A stretch of DNA of 18,265 nt from assembly GCA_964651405.1 (NCBI GenBank), contig CAZYZB010000017.1, forward strand, positions 1 through 18,265, read 5' to 3'. The notes under the pieces were generated by a model, which had not been told where the DNA came from, searched no databases, and was given only the letters and a program-made list of their open reading frames with translations. Below, one piece after another: positions 1 through 7,207 of this stretch; position 1 is the first letter of the stretch, and every line of letters begins with the position of its first letter. Origin of the DNA: JAWBOD01 sp964651405. Lineage in GTDB: Archaea > Aenigmatarchaeota > Aenigmatarchaeia > Aenigmatarchaeales > Aenigmatarchaeaceae. The position numbers were made by a program, and so were the translations under genes.

Positions 1-31
1 GCCTTGATTTTTTTGGTTTTTTGAGGGGCAT
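1..31 (-). CDS. 5' end of an unidentified minus-strand gene (partial)
   Basis: An ATG at 31-29 on the minus strand opens a frame reading M-P-L-K-K-P-K-K-S-R and runs off the left edge of the window. Support comes from a clear TATA-like box on the minus strand at 60-51, centred about 25 bases before this ATG. That is the spacing expected of a leaderless archaeal transcript. The gene would be head to head with the gene at 68, 36 bases away, matching three other divergent pairs in the window. The visible residues are basic, but ten residues are too few to name a product. It could be a chance ATG; the promoter spacing is the main argument against that. Confidence 0.45.
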   Translation of the reverse strand, partial: MPLKKPKKSR

Positions 32-67
32 TTTAATATTTATATTCTAATTTTTATATTTTCATTT
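32..67. promoter_or_regulatory. Shared bidirectional promoter, 36 bp
   Basis: This is an AT-only-like spacer between two divergent ATGs. The plus-strand box TTTATATT (39-46) lies about 25 bases before the ATG at 68. The minus-strand box AATATAAAAA (60-51) lies about 25 bases before the ATG at 31. No Shine-Dalgarno sequence is present for either gene, so both transcripts are inferred to be leaderless. Confidence 0.45.
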
Positions 68-580
68 ATGAGGATTGCAATTACAGGTTCTCATTGTGTA
101 GGGAAAACTACTTTAACTAAAGTTTTAGTTAAAAAGCTAAAATATAATTATATTCCAGATATAGTGAGAGAAGAGGCAGTCAAGAAAAAATTTCCTATAA
201 ATGAAAATTCAAATTCAGAAGTTCAAATATGGTTTTTTGCTAGGCAGTGGGAATTGGAAACAATTACACCTGAAAATTGGGTTTCTGATAAATCTTTATT
301 TGATTATCTTGCTTATGCTGAATTAGTCTTAAGAGATGAAAATTTGAAAAAAGTAATTAGAGAGTTTGTGCAAAGAAATGCTCGTTACGATTTTATATTT
401 TATCTTCCCATTGAATTTCCGATTAAAGAAGATGGGATAAGAAGCATCAACTCGAAGTATAGAGAAGAAATTGATAGTTGCCTTAAACAGTGTTTAGTTA
501 AATCAAATATGAAATATGTTACAGTATCTGGGTCCATACAAGAGAGGGTAAAACAAGTCTTAAAACATATAAAAAAATAA
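68..580 (+). CDS. Small P-loop NTPase / nucleoside-kinase-like protein (AAA_28-like)
   Basis: The 170-residue protein opens with a Walker A loop, GSHCVGKTT (residues 7-15), right after the first beta strand. A conserved-looking SDKSLFDYLAYAEL segment lies around residues 93-106, where AAA_28/NadR-type ATPases carry a D-R/K-S-x-x-D-x-L-A-Y motif. This places it among P-loop kinases related to the NadR kinase domain and AAA_28 proteins; the substrate cannot be told. It has no membrane segment and no partner domain, so it is a free-standing cytoplasmic NTPase. The start is supported by a TATA box about 25 bases upstream and no ribosome binding site. It converges with rad50, 56 bases away. Its codons are very AT-rich. 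Confidence 0.7.
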   Translation: MRIAITGSHCVGKTTLTKVLVKKLKYNYIPDIVREEAVKKKFPINENSNSEVQIWFFARQWELETITPENWVSDKSLFDYLAYAELVLRDENLKKVIREFVQRNARYDFIFYLPIEFPIKEDGIRSINSKYREEIDSCLKQCLVKSNMKYVTVSGSIQERVKQVLKHIKK

Positions 581-636
581 TCATTTCATGTCAAAATTAG
601 TTGACGTCTCAGATAAATGAAATTATCTATGTGAAA

Positions 637-3006
637 TTAACTTTCAGGTCCGGAAATCAGAGAAACTTTCGTGAATCCGTCCTTTGCTTTTTCTCTTTCC
701 AGTCTATACAAGTAGCCAGAAACTGCATTTTCCAAAGAAGGGTCATGAGTTATTAAGAAAACTTGTTCAACAAACTTGGTTATCTTATCCCTTAAAACAT
801 TCGCCAGTTCCTCCACGGATTTCGAGTCTAAATTATGAGTTGGTTCATCTAACACAAGCATTCCAACGCTTGGTGCTAAAACCAAGGAAAGTGCTATTCG
901 CAAAGCTAGACAAGCAATGGATCTTTCTCCACCAGATGCTATACCGTCCGCAGGAATCCAACCACTTGAGTCTTGTAGTTGTAAGACGTAATCTCCTTCC
1001 TCTATTCCAAGTCTTATGTTGAAAATGTCTTTGTACGGATAAAGCTCTCCCCAAATGGATTGCATTGCTTCATTAACAGCTGTCACAAAATCCTTCCTTA
1101 ACTGCTCTTGCGTCGCCTCCAAGGCACTTTCTAAAAATTGAAGCTGTTCGGCAATGGCCTCTGTTCTTTTCATTTCCAACTTGTAATTCTCTAAGATGTT
1201 CTTCTTGCTTTCTATTTCATTTAGCAGTTTCTGCTTTTCATTTATAATATCTGCTTGATTTGACAAGTGTGCCTGTAATTCCTTTTCCATTCCTATGATT
1301 GTCTGGTATTCTTGCTCAAATTTCTCAAGAATTGAAAATGAGAAGGATGAAAGCATTTCTCTTTCTATTCCTAGCTGGGAAAGTTTTTGTCCGTACTCCT
1401 TAAGCCTGTCTAACTTGATGTTTGCCTCTTCCTTCTTTGACAAGACCTGCTTAATGCCCTCTTGTCTTTTATCCAAGCTTTTTAAATTATTCTCAAGCAT
1501 TTCAATGTTTTTCTCAAACATCTTCTTTTGGTTTATAAAAACTTTCACCTTATCCTTCAAGTCCTTTAATTCCTTTGTAAGCAGCTTTAGTTGCTGCTTT
1601 GAATCCTTTATTTGGTCAAGCCTTTCTTCCATCTTTTCTGTTTCCCTGAACTTCTTTTCTAATTTTTCTATTTCTTCTTGAGTCTTCTCTATTAGCGGCT
1701 GGGAAGTATCAATTACTTTTTTAAGTTCTTCCAACTGCTTTTTCTTTTTTGCTAAAAGACTAGATTTTTTATTCTCAGTCAGCTTGCTATTACAAACTGG
1801 ACATACGCTTCCTGCCAAGCTTAGCTCATGTAAGCCATCTTCTAGTTCGGATATCTTTGCCATTGACTTTTGGATATTCATTTGAACTTTTTCTAATTCC
1901 TTTTGCTTGCTTTTTAATTCAGAATCAATTTTTTTCAAAGGACTTTTCTTTAATTTTTCTGAAAAATCATCGAACTCATTAGCTTCTTTTTCAATCTTCG
2001 ATAGCTTTTCTTCTTCTATTAGTTTTATTTTAGCATTTTCCTCAGCATACTCCTCTTTTAGCTTGTCTAAATTCGATTTTTCCTCGTCAATATGAATTTT
2101 TAATTTCTCAACATCAACAGAAATATTATTGTTTTCATTGTTAAGGTCTTCTACTGTTTTTTCTGCAAAATCTACTAGCTCTGCTTTTAATTTCTCAAGG
2201 TCAATCTCAGTAATTTCTATTAAAGCAGTATATTTCTTGCTTTCTTCTTCTACGCTTTGCAACTTCTTTTGTTGTTCCTTTAAGATTAGCAAGTCTCTAG
2301 CAGTTTTTATCTTTCTGTTTACTGTATCCTCTAGCTGCTTTTTTAATTTTTCTTCTCTTTCCTTTGTTTCTATGAATTCTCTTTTAATCATATCAAATTT
2401 CTTTAAACCTTCGTCTGCTTCCAAGTTTTTGGTTATAGCTTCTTTTTCTTCCAAAGCAGAGGAGCACTTGTTTACAATTGCCCTTGTGTTCATCCTCGCC
2501 TTTTCAAACCTGTCTATGGCTAGCAGTTCGTCAATCTTTTTCATTCTCTGGCCTTTTGGAATTGTTAAGAACATGTCTAACTGATTTTGCTCTGAATAAA
2601 CTGCCCTAGAAAACAACTCATAATCCATCTTAAGTATTTTCTCAATTTCTTCAGTAACTTTTGATGCTTGTGGACCTTCTATTAATTCACCGTTCTTTCT
2701 TAGTTCAGCAGTTGATTTGCCTTTTGTAACAGTTCTTTTAATGCTCCACTCGGTTCCATCTATATCAAAATAAACATTTACCTCAGCCTGGTCTTTTTGT
2801 GAAGGTTTCTTCATTATTATGTCTTCTAGTTTCATTTTCTTTTGTTGTAATTGTAAGAATGTTCCAAAGAGTCCAAAGCATATCGCATCCATCACAGAAG
2901 TTTTTCCAGAACCAGTATGTCCTATGAAGCAGTTTGTGCCCTCAGAAAAATCTAGCTCGCTGTCTAAATGAGATCTCCAATTTTTTAGCTTGACTTTAGT
3001 TATCAT
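637..3006 (-). CDS. rad50: DNA double-strand break repair ATPase Rad50
   Basis: Rad50 is the SMC-like ATPase of the Mre11-Rad50 complex that tethers and processes DNA ends. The Walker A motif GHTGSGKT is at residues 29-36 and a Q-loop YSEQNQ lies near 140. Long charged coiled coils flank a zinc hook C-P-V-C at residues 402-405, almost mid-protein. The ABC signature SGGE is at 691-694 and Walker B LVLDEPT ends at D720-E721, followed by a D-loop (NLD). The chosen start is the ATG at 3006, which overlaps the mre11 stop in an ATGA arrangement. A GTG at 3015 would add three residues but is less likely. At 789 residues it is somewhat shorter than many archaeal Rad50 proteins, the shortening being in the coiled coil. 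It converges with the gene ending at 580. Confidence 0.96.
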   Translation of the reverse strand: MITKVKLKNWRSHLDSELDFSEGTNCFIGHTGSGKTSVMDAICFGLFGTFLQLQQKKMKLEDIIMKKPSQKDQAEVNVYFDIDGTEWSIKRTVTKGKSTAELRKNGELIEGPQASKVTEEIEKILKMDYELFSRAVYSEQNQLDMFLTIPKGQRMKKIDELLAIDRFEKARMNTRAIVNKCSSALEEKEAITKNLEADEGLKKFDMIKREFIETKEREEKLKKQLEDTVNRKIKTARDLLILKEQQKKLQSVEEESKKYTALIEITEIDLEKLKAELVDFAEKTVEDLNNENNNISVDVEKLKIHIDEEKSNLDKLKEEYAEENAKIKLIEEEKLSKIEKEANEFDDFSEKLKKSPLKKIDSELKSKQKELEKVQMNIQKSMAKISELEDGLHELSLAGSVCPVCNSKLTENKKSSLLAKKKKQLEELKKVIDTSQPLIEKTQEEIEKLEKKFRETEKMEERLDQIKDSKQQLKLLTKELKDLKDKVKVFINQKKMFEKNIEMLENNLKSLDKRQEGIKQVLSKKEEANIKLDRLKEYGQKLSQLGIEREMLSSFSFSILEKFEQEYQTIIGMEKELQAHLSNQADIINEKQKLLNEIESKKNILENYKLEMKRTEAIAEQLQFLESALEATQEQLRKDFVTAVNEAMQSIWGELYPYKDIFNIRLGIEEGDYVLQLQDSSGWIPADGIASGGERSIACLALRIALSLVLAPSVGMLVLDEPTHNLDSKSVEELANVLRDKITKFVEQVFLITHDPSLENAVSGYLYRLEREKAKDGFTKVSLISGPES

Positions 3007-4217
3007 GCTGTCCACTTATCCTTTAAGGTCTGCTGGTTTCCAGTTAAGATGTTAAATATCAAATTAATGTCTCCTTCCACCAAGTAGTCAAATATCTCGT
3101 CAACCTTTATTCCGCAGTTGAATTGTTTTAATTTTTCTTGAAGAATTCTTAAGCCATGCTCCTCTGGCGAGAGTCTTTCATCCCTTAAGGTCTTGATAGC
3201 CTCCAACTGCTCTTGCAGCGACTCGATCTCGATGTCCTTGTTTATGTTTATTATTGCCTTGTTGCTAAATTTGTTCTCAATATCAGAGAAATTAAAAAGC
3301 ACAGAATCTCTTTTTACCATTCCTCTTATTTTTATGTTAATTATTGGCTTAGGCTTGGTTGAAGATATTGCTTCAATAAAGTTTTCAACAACGTTTTTTA
3401 TATTTGGTCCAAATTCGTATTCCTCCCAAAAGATCTTTCTTTGAAATTCTAGAGGAACCTGCTTAATGTCGTTATCGTACTTAAAAATGCATTTTTGCTG
3501 TTCAGACTCAATTTTTCGGATAGTTGTTGGTGTAGTGCTGCCAGTCAGTAACAGTTTGCCGTCATTCAAAAGCTTTGTTTCATGCCAGTGCATATGCCCT
3601 AAGACAATTAGATCAAATCCCTTTGGCATGTCTTCCAGTTTCAATGAAGGCGGCTCTAACGGCGAATAGATGTAAGGTACGATGCTGTTGTGAAGCATCA
3701 TTATGTTTATCGCATCAGGAATAGGCTTTGGATTCCATTGAGTGAAACAATCCTTGGCATAACGATCAGGCACACCGCTCATTCCATGAACAGCAACTTT
3801 CCTTCCTTCAATTTCAAAAATAGCTGTCGCACAATGTAAGTGAATAAGCAAACCAGCATGTTCCAAAGATTGAATAGGATTTATAAGATACTTGCTTCTT
3901 CTTTCATGAGTACCGTGAATAGCAACTATCGGTATTCCTCTTATTGCAGAAGGCGATATCTCATGCTTTTCCTTGTTTACTATTTCTGTTAGCTTTGCAT
4001 TTGACTTACCATGTTGTGCCTTTCCAATTATCTTTGCTACTTTTGCGAAGACTTCTGGCTTCGGAATCCTCGTGTCAAACAGATCTCCAGCTATTAGAAT
4101 TAAATCGCAATCCGCTGTCTTGTCTATAGCCTCGTCTAAAGCAATAAAGCTATCCTCTCCCCTTTCTTCTCCAAACTTATAGCCACAATGGCAATCAGAG
4201 AAAATGCCAACTAGCAT
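3003..4217 (-). CDS. mre11: DNA double-strand break repair nuclease Mre11
   Basis: Mre11 is the Mn-dependent calcineurin-like exo/endonuclease partner of Rad50. Starting at the ATG at 4217, the protein begins MLVGIFSDCHCGY, the normal Mre11 N-terminus with D8 and H10. Further phosphoesterase motifs are GDLFD (D45), GTHE (residues 102-105), an MLHNS histidine and LGHMHWHE. The usual third motif is GNHD/E; here the metal-binding Asn is replaced by Thr103, although the following His104 is kept. In-frame ATG (4235) and TTG (4238) codons upstream would place the start inside the shared promoter and are rejected. The gene is first in a two-gene operon and its stop overlaps the rad50 start (ATGA). 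HerA and NurA, often linked to these genes in archaea, are not in the window. Confidence 0.94.
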   Translation of the reverse strand: MLVGIFSDCHCGYKFGEERGEDSFIALDEAIDKTADCDLILIAGDLFDTRIPKPEVFAKVAKIIGKAQHGKSNAKLTEIVNKEKHEISPSAIRGIPIVAIHGTHERRSKYLINPIQSLEHAGLLIHLHCATAIFEIEGRKVAVHGMSGVPDRYAKDCFTQWNPKPIPDAINIMMLHNSIVPYIYSPLEPPSLKLEDMPKGFDLIVLGHMHWHETKLLNDGKLLLTGSTTPTTIRKIESEQQKCIFKYDNDIKQVPLEFQRKIFWEEYEFGPNIKNVVENFIEAISSTKPKPIINIKIRGMVKRDSVLFNFSDIENKFSNKAIININKDIEIESLQEQLEAIKTLRDERLSPEEHGLRILQEKLKQFNCGIKVDEIFDYLVEGDINLIFNILTGNQQTLKDKWTA

Positions 4218-4255
4218 ACAAAAGATATATAACATCAAATATTAATTATTTTGTT
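4218..4255. promoter_or_regulatory. Shared bidirectional promoter of mre11-rad50 and proS, 38 bp
   Basis: The spacer between the mre11 ATG and the proS ATG holds GATATATAAC at 4224-4233, centred about 26 bases before proS. A weaker TTAATATT on the minus strand at 4245-4238 lies about 25 bases before mre11. Neither gene has a Shine-Dalgarno sequence, so both are inferred to be leaderless. The two elements lie within the same few turns of DNA. Confidence 0.45.
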
Positions 4256-5689
4256 ATGTCAGAAGAACTTGGTATAACTGTAAAGAAGTCTGAAAACTTT
4301 GATGAGTGGTACGTACAGGTTATCCTAAAAGCTGGATTCGCTGATTATAGTGAAGTGTCTGGATGTATGATTCTAAGGCCTGATGCTTATTTCGTGTGGG
4401 AACAGACCCAAAGATTCTTGGATGACCAGCTCAAGAGAATAGGAATTAAGAATGTTTATTTTCCTTTGTTCATTCCTGAAAAGTTCTTATCAAAAGAAAA
4501 GGAGCATGTTGAAGGATTTTCACCTGAGGTCGCATGGGTGACGCATGCTGGCAACAGTAAGTTGGATGAAAGGCTTGCTGTGAGGCCGACTTCCGAGACA
4601 ATAATGTATCCTCGTTACTCAAAATGGATAAGATCTTGGAGAGATTTGCCAATGAGATACAACCAATGGAACAATGTGGTGAGATGGGAATTCAAGCACG
4701 CCGTCCCATTATTAAGGACCAGAGAATTTTTATGGCAAGAAGGTCATACTGTATTTGCAACTGAAAAAGAAGCCTTAGATGAAGAAGATGAAATTTTAGA
4801 AGCTTATAGAAAAACCACAGAAGAATTGCTAGCATTACCAGGAATAATGGGGAGAAAGACTAACAAGGAAAAATTTGCAGGAGCAGTCTTCACTTCAAGC
4901 ATAGAGCATTTGTTGCCTGATGGGAAATCTATACAGGGACCAGACTTCCATCATGATGGTCAGAATTTTTCAAAAGCTTTTGATATAACTTTCTTGGACA
5001 AGAAAAAGGAAAAGCAACATGCTTGGCAAAACACTTGGGGATTTTCGACCAGAGAAATAGGTGTAATGGTAGCTGTTCACAGCGATGATAAAGGCTTGGT
5101 GCTGCCACCGAGAGTTGCACCAATCCAAGTTGTCATAATCCCTATTTATGATTCAAAAACAAGAGAAGAAGTTTTAAAGGAAGCATTAAAAATAGAGGAA
5201 AAGTTAAAGGGATTTAGGACAAAATTAGATGATAGAGAAGAATTTTCACCTGGCTTCAAGTATAACGAATGGGAACTGAAAGGAGTTCCAATAAGAATAG
5301 AAATCGGCCCAAAAGACATAAAGAATAATCAACTAGTCATAGTCAGGAGAGACACACTCAAAAAAGAGATAGTAAAAACTAGCAATGTTGTAGCAAATAT
5401 CAAAGAACTGTTAGAAGACTTACAAAAAAGCATTTACAAAAAAGCATTAGATTTTTTGAACAACAACATCCACAAGGTCAAAACATACGAAGAATTTAAG
5501 AAAAACTTGAAGAAAGGTGGTATAATACAAGCTTGCTGGTGCGGTGAAAGAAACTGTGAGGATAAAATAAAAGAGGAGACTGGAGCAAAGATAATAAATG
5601 TTCCTTTCAAGCAGGATAAGGTATTTTCTGAATGTATCCACTGTGGAAATAAAGCTAAGACTATTGCAAACTTTGCAAAGTCTTACTAA
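4256..5689 (+). CDS. proS: Prolyl-tRNA synthetase, archaeal/eukaryotic type
   Basis: This class II synthetase charges tRNA-Pro with proline. Visible landmarks in order are the motif 1 region with PTSETIMYPRYSKW (about 112-125), motif 2 with RWEFKH and LLRTREFLWQEGHT, and motif 3 STREIGVMVAVHSDDKGL followed by LPPRVAP. An anticodon-binding domain follows, then a C-terminal zinc module with cysteines at 427, 429, 434, 460 and 463. Short length (477 residues), no bacterial-type editing insertion and the C-terminal cysteine module mark the archaeal/eukaryotic form. It is transcribed alone, divergent from mre11 and convergent with the DUF4013-like gene nine bases downstream. Confidence 0.96.
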   Translation: MSEELGITVKKSENFDEWYVQVILKAGFADYSEVSGCMILRPDAYFVWEQTQRFLDDQLKRIGIKNVYFPLFIPEKFLSKEKEHVEGFSPEVAWVTHAGNSKLDERLAVRPTSETIMYPRYSKWIRSWRDLPMRYNQWNNVVRWEFKHAVPLLRTREFLWQEGHTVFATEKEALDEEDEILEAYRKTTEELLALPGIMGRKTNKEKFAGAVFTSSIEHLLPDGKSIQGPDFHHDGQNFSKAFDITFLDKKKEKQHAWQNTWGFSTREIGVMVAVHSDDKGLVLPPRVAPIQVVIIPIYDSKTREEVLKEALKIEEKLKGFRTKLDDREEFSPGFKYNEWELKGVPIRIEIGPKDIKNNQLVIVRRDTLKKEIVKTSNVVANIKELLEDLQKSIYKKALDFLNNNIHKVKTYEEFKKNLKKGGIIQACWCGERNCEDKIKEETGAKIINVPFKQDKVFSECIHCGNKAKTIANFAKSY

Positions 5690-5707
5690 AAAAACAGACT
5701 ATTTTTT
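5688..5707. terminator. Back-to-back U-tract terminators between convergent genes
   Basis: On the plus strand a T6 run at 5702-5707 follows the proS stop by about 12 bases. On the minus strand the A7 run at 5688-5694 reads as T7, four bases after the stop of the membrane-protein gene. Archaeal RNA polymerase terminates at U-tracts without needing a hairpin, so the two runs can end both transcripts despite a nine-base gap. Each run lies in or at the end of the opposing coding region. Confidence 0.4.
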
Positions 5708-6421
5708 CTCCCTGAAAACTTGGCCATACAAGTTATAGACTATCAAGCCTGATACGAAAAATGCTGCTGCTGACCCTACAAGCGGAATGAAAGATAAGAT
5801 TGTTTTTAGAACTAATGCTACTACTCCACCTATGATCCAAACTATGAAATAGCTAGGTGTAAATGCTTTACTTACAACAAAGTTAAAGTCAAAAGCCTTT
5901 CCAAATTTTTTGTTTTTCAAGTAGTTTAGAACTGCAACTGGAGACAAGTAAACTGCAAATGCTAACAGTATCAATCCTAGTATCACGACTGGAGCTATTG
6001 TAATTAATGCCGGCATTGCTAGCATCCATTTTTGTGAAATTAACTGTGCTAATTGTGAAACGTCTTCTCTGGTAAGACTCCCTACCATCATTTCAGACAT
6101 GAATCCTTCGGGCACTACTCCCATATATGTAGTTGTCAACGAAGCTGCTGCATACCCTATTGCTGCTGAAAATATTATAATAGCTGGAAGCGCGTAAATG
6201 AATATTACTATGTAAGAAAGTAATCCTTTTATAAAATAGTCTCCTAAGTTGTTCCACTCTGGCATTTTTTTTGAAGGCTTGTTTTTTCCAAGGCCTGAAT
6301 TCTCTATTACATACCCTTGAGCAATCCAATTAACTATTGGAACTACGCTTAGTATAATGCCTAGAACCAATTTGCCAATGTCTGAAAAAGGCTTTTTTAA
6401 AGCTTCTTCATAATTTATCAT
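5699..6421 (-). CDS. DUF4013-like polytopic membrane protein
   Basis: The 240-residue protein is strongly hydrophobic, with about five membrane segments (roughly residues 16-36, 66-95, 134-165, 186-208 and 212-232). The amino end, with Y-E-E-A-L and K-P-F-x-D then a hydrophobic helix ending before G-Y, followed by P-E-W-N-N-L-G-D-Y-F-I-K-G, matches the pattern I associate with DUF4013 proteins of archaea. Their function is unknown. The start at 6421 is well fixed by an AGGAGGT box seven bases ahead. It is monocistronic, convergent with proS and divergent from psmB, with no functional link implied by its neighbours. Confidence 0.7.
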   Translation of the reverse strand: MINYEEALKKPFSDIGKLVLGIILSVVPIVNWIAQGYVIENSGLGKNKPSKKMPEWNNLGDYFIKGLLSYIVIFIYALPAIIIFSAAIGYAAASLTTTYMGVVPEGFMSEMMVGSLTREDVSQLAQLISQKWMLAMPALITIAPVVILGLILLAFAVYLSPVAVLNYLKNKKFGKAFDFNFVVSKAFTPSYFIVWIIGGVVALVLKTILSFIPLVGSAAAFFVSGLIVYNLYGQVFREKK

Positions 6422-6427
6422 TCAGAT

Positions 6428-6434
6428 ACCTCCT
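6428..6434 (-). promoter_or_regulatory. Strong Shine-Dalgarno for the DUF4013-like gene
   Basis: AGGAGGT on the minus strand ends six bases before the ATG at 6421. It is the best ribosome binding site in the window and indicates a leadered mRNA. Confidence 0.7.
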
Positions 6435-6460
6435 AACAATTTTATTATTTGAACTTTTTA

Positions 6461-6472
6461 GTTTATAAATAA
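6461..6472 (-). promoter_or_regulatory. TATA box of the DUF4013-like gene
   Basis: Minus-strand GTTATTTATAAAC lies about 45 bases before the ATG. Adding about 26 bases places the transcription start near 6440, leaving a leader of about 19 bases that includes the AGGAGGT box. Confidence 0.5.
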
Positions 6473-6488
6473 CAAGTTAAACCATAAA

Positions 6489-6535
6489 CTTTATAAATAT
6501 TGAGTTTGAATTATCATAATTGAATTTCTGGTGAC
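6489..6535 (+). promoter_or_regulatory. psmB promoter and ribosome binding site
   Basis: CTTTATAAATAT at 6489-6500 is a near-consensus archaeal TATA box. A start site about 26 bases downstream would leave a leader of about 20 bases containing GGTGAC (6530-6535) just before the ATG at 6539. GGTGA is complementary to the 3' end of archaeal 16S rRNA. Confidence 0.55.
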
Positions 6536-6538
6536 ATA

Positions 6539-7147
6539 ATGGAAGAGAAAAAAGGGACAACAACCATCGGCTTAATCACAAAAGATGCTGTTGTTTTAGC
6601 TGCAGAGCAAAAGTCTACTATGGGATACATGGTAGATTCGAAAGTAGCTCAGAAGATATTTCAATTAGACGGACACATAGGCCTAACAATAGCAGGTTCA
6701 GTAGGCGATGCACTAGCAATGGTAAGATTGTTAAAGGCTCAACTCAAACTCTTCAAACTAGAAAGAGGACCTATAACAATCAAAGGAGCTGCAACTTTAT
6801 TATCCAACATCTTACAAGGTTCAAAGTACTTCCCGTACATGAACCAATTTATTTTAGCAGGTTATGACAAGGAACCGGGCGTGTATTCGATGGATCCTCT
6901 TGGCGGTTTTGATGTTAAAGATAAGTTCTATTCAACTGGTTCTGGTTCTCCATTTGCTTATGGAGTATTAGAAGCAGAGTTCAAGGAAAACATGACAGTA
7001 GATGAGGCAGTCGCCTTAGTTGTAAGAGCTATTAAGACTGCTATTGAAAGGGACATTGGATCAGGTGGAAAGGAGATCCAAGTTGCTGTCATTGATAAAA
7101 ATGGCTATAGGGAATTAAGTAAACAAGACTTGAAAAAGTATTTATGA
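6539..7147 (+). CDS. psmB: Proteasome beta subunit
   Basis: This is the catalytic subunit of the archaeal 20S proteasome, which degrades unfolded proteins fed by PAN/Cdc48-type ATPases. A six-residue propeptide (MEEKKG) precedes the cleavage site before TTTIG, so Thr7 becomes the N-terminal nucleophile. In mature numbering Glu17 (precursor E23) and Lys33 (precursor K39) are in place, as in the Thermoplasma beta subunit. The later GSGSPFAYGVLE and GGKEIQVAVID stretches are typical. Length (202 residues) is normal. The start has a GGTGAC ribosome binding site. The alpha subunit is not in this window. It is followed by aCPSF1 after 60 bases, a neighbour pair seen in other archaea. Confidence 0.95.
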   Translation: MEEKKGTTTIGLITKDAVVLAAEQKSTMGYMVDSKVAQKIFQLDGHIGLTIAGSVGDALAMVRLLKAQLKLFKLERGPITIKGAATLLSNILQGSKYFPYMNQFILAGYDKEPGVYSMDPLGGFDVKDKFYSTGSGSPFAYGVLEAEFKENMTVDEAVALVVRAIKTAIERDIGSGGKEIQVAVIDKNGYRELSKQDLKKYL

Positions 7148-7207
7148 TTATTTTATGAATTGAAAAGTTCTGCAATTTAGTTTTAATTATCTTAAGGTGC
7201 AAATTAA

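Noticed and set aside
611..628. AGATAA/TTATCT hairpin between the convergent genes at 580 and 637
   Set aside because: The stem is only six AT-rich pairs and has no following T-run; chance occurrence is likely.
684..2584. Several open frames of 60-150 codons on the plus strand inside rad50
   Set aside because: They are antisense to a complete Rad50, rich in Ser/Phe/Leu as expected from the complement of Lys/Glu coiled coil, and have no ribosome binding site or promoter.
4929..5641. Minus-strand open frames within proS
   Set aside because: They are antisense to an intact prolyl-tRNA synthetase and resemble no known protein.
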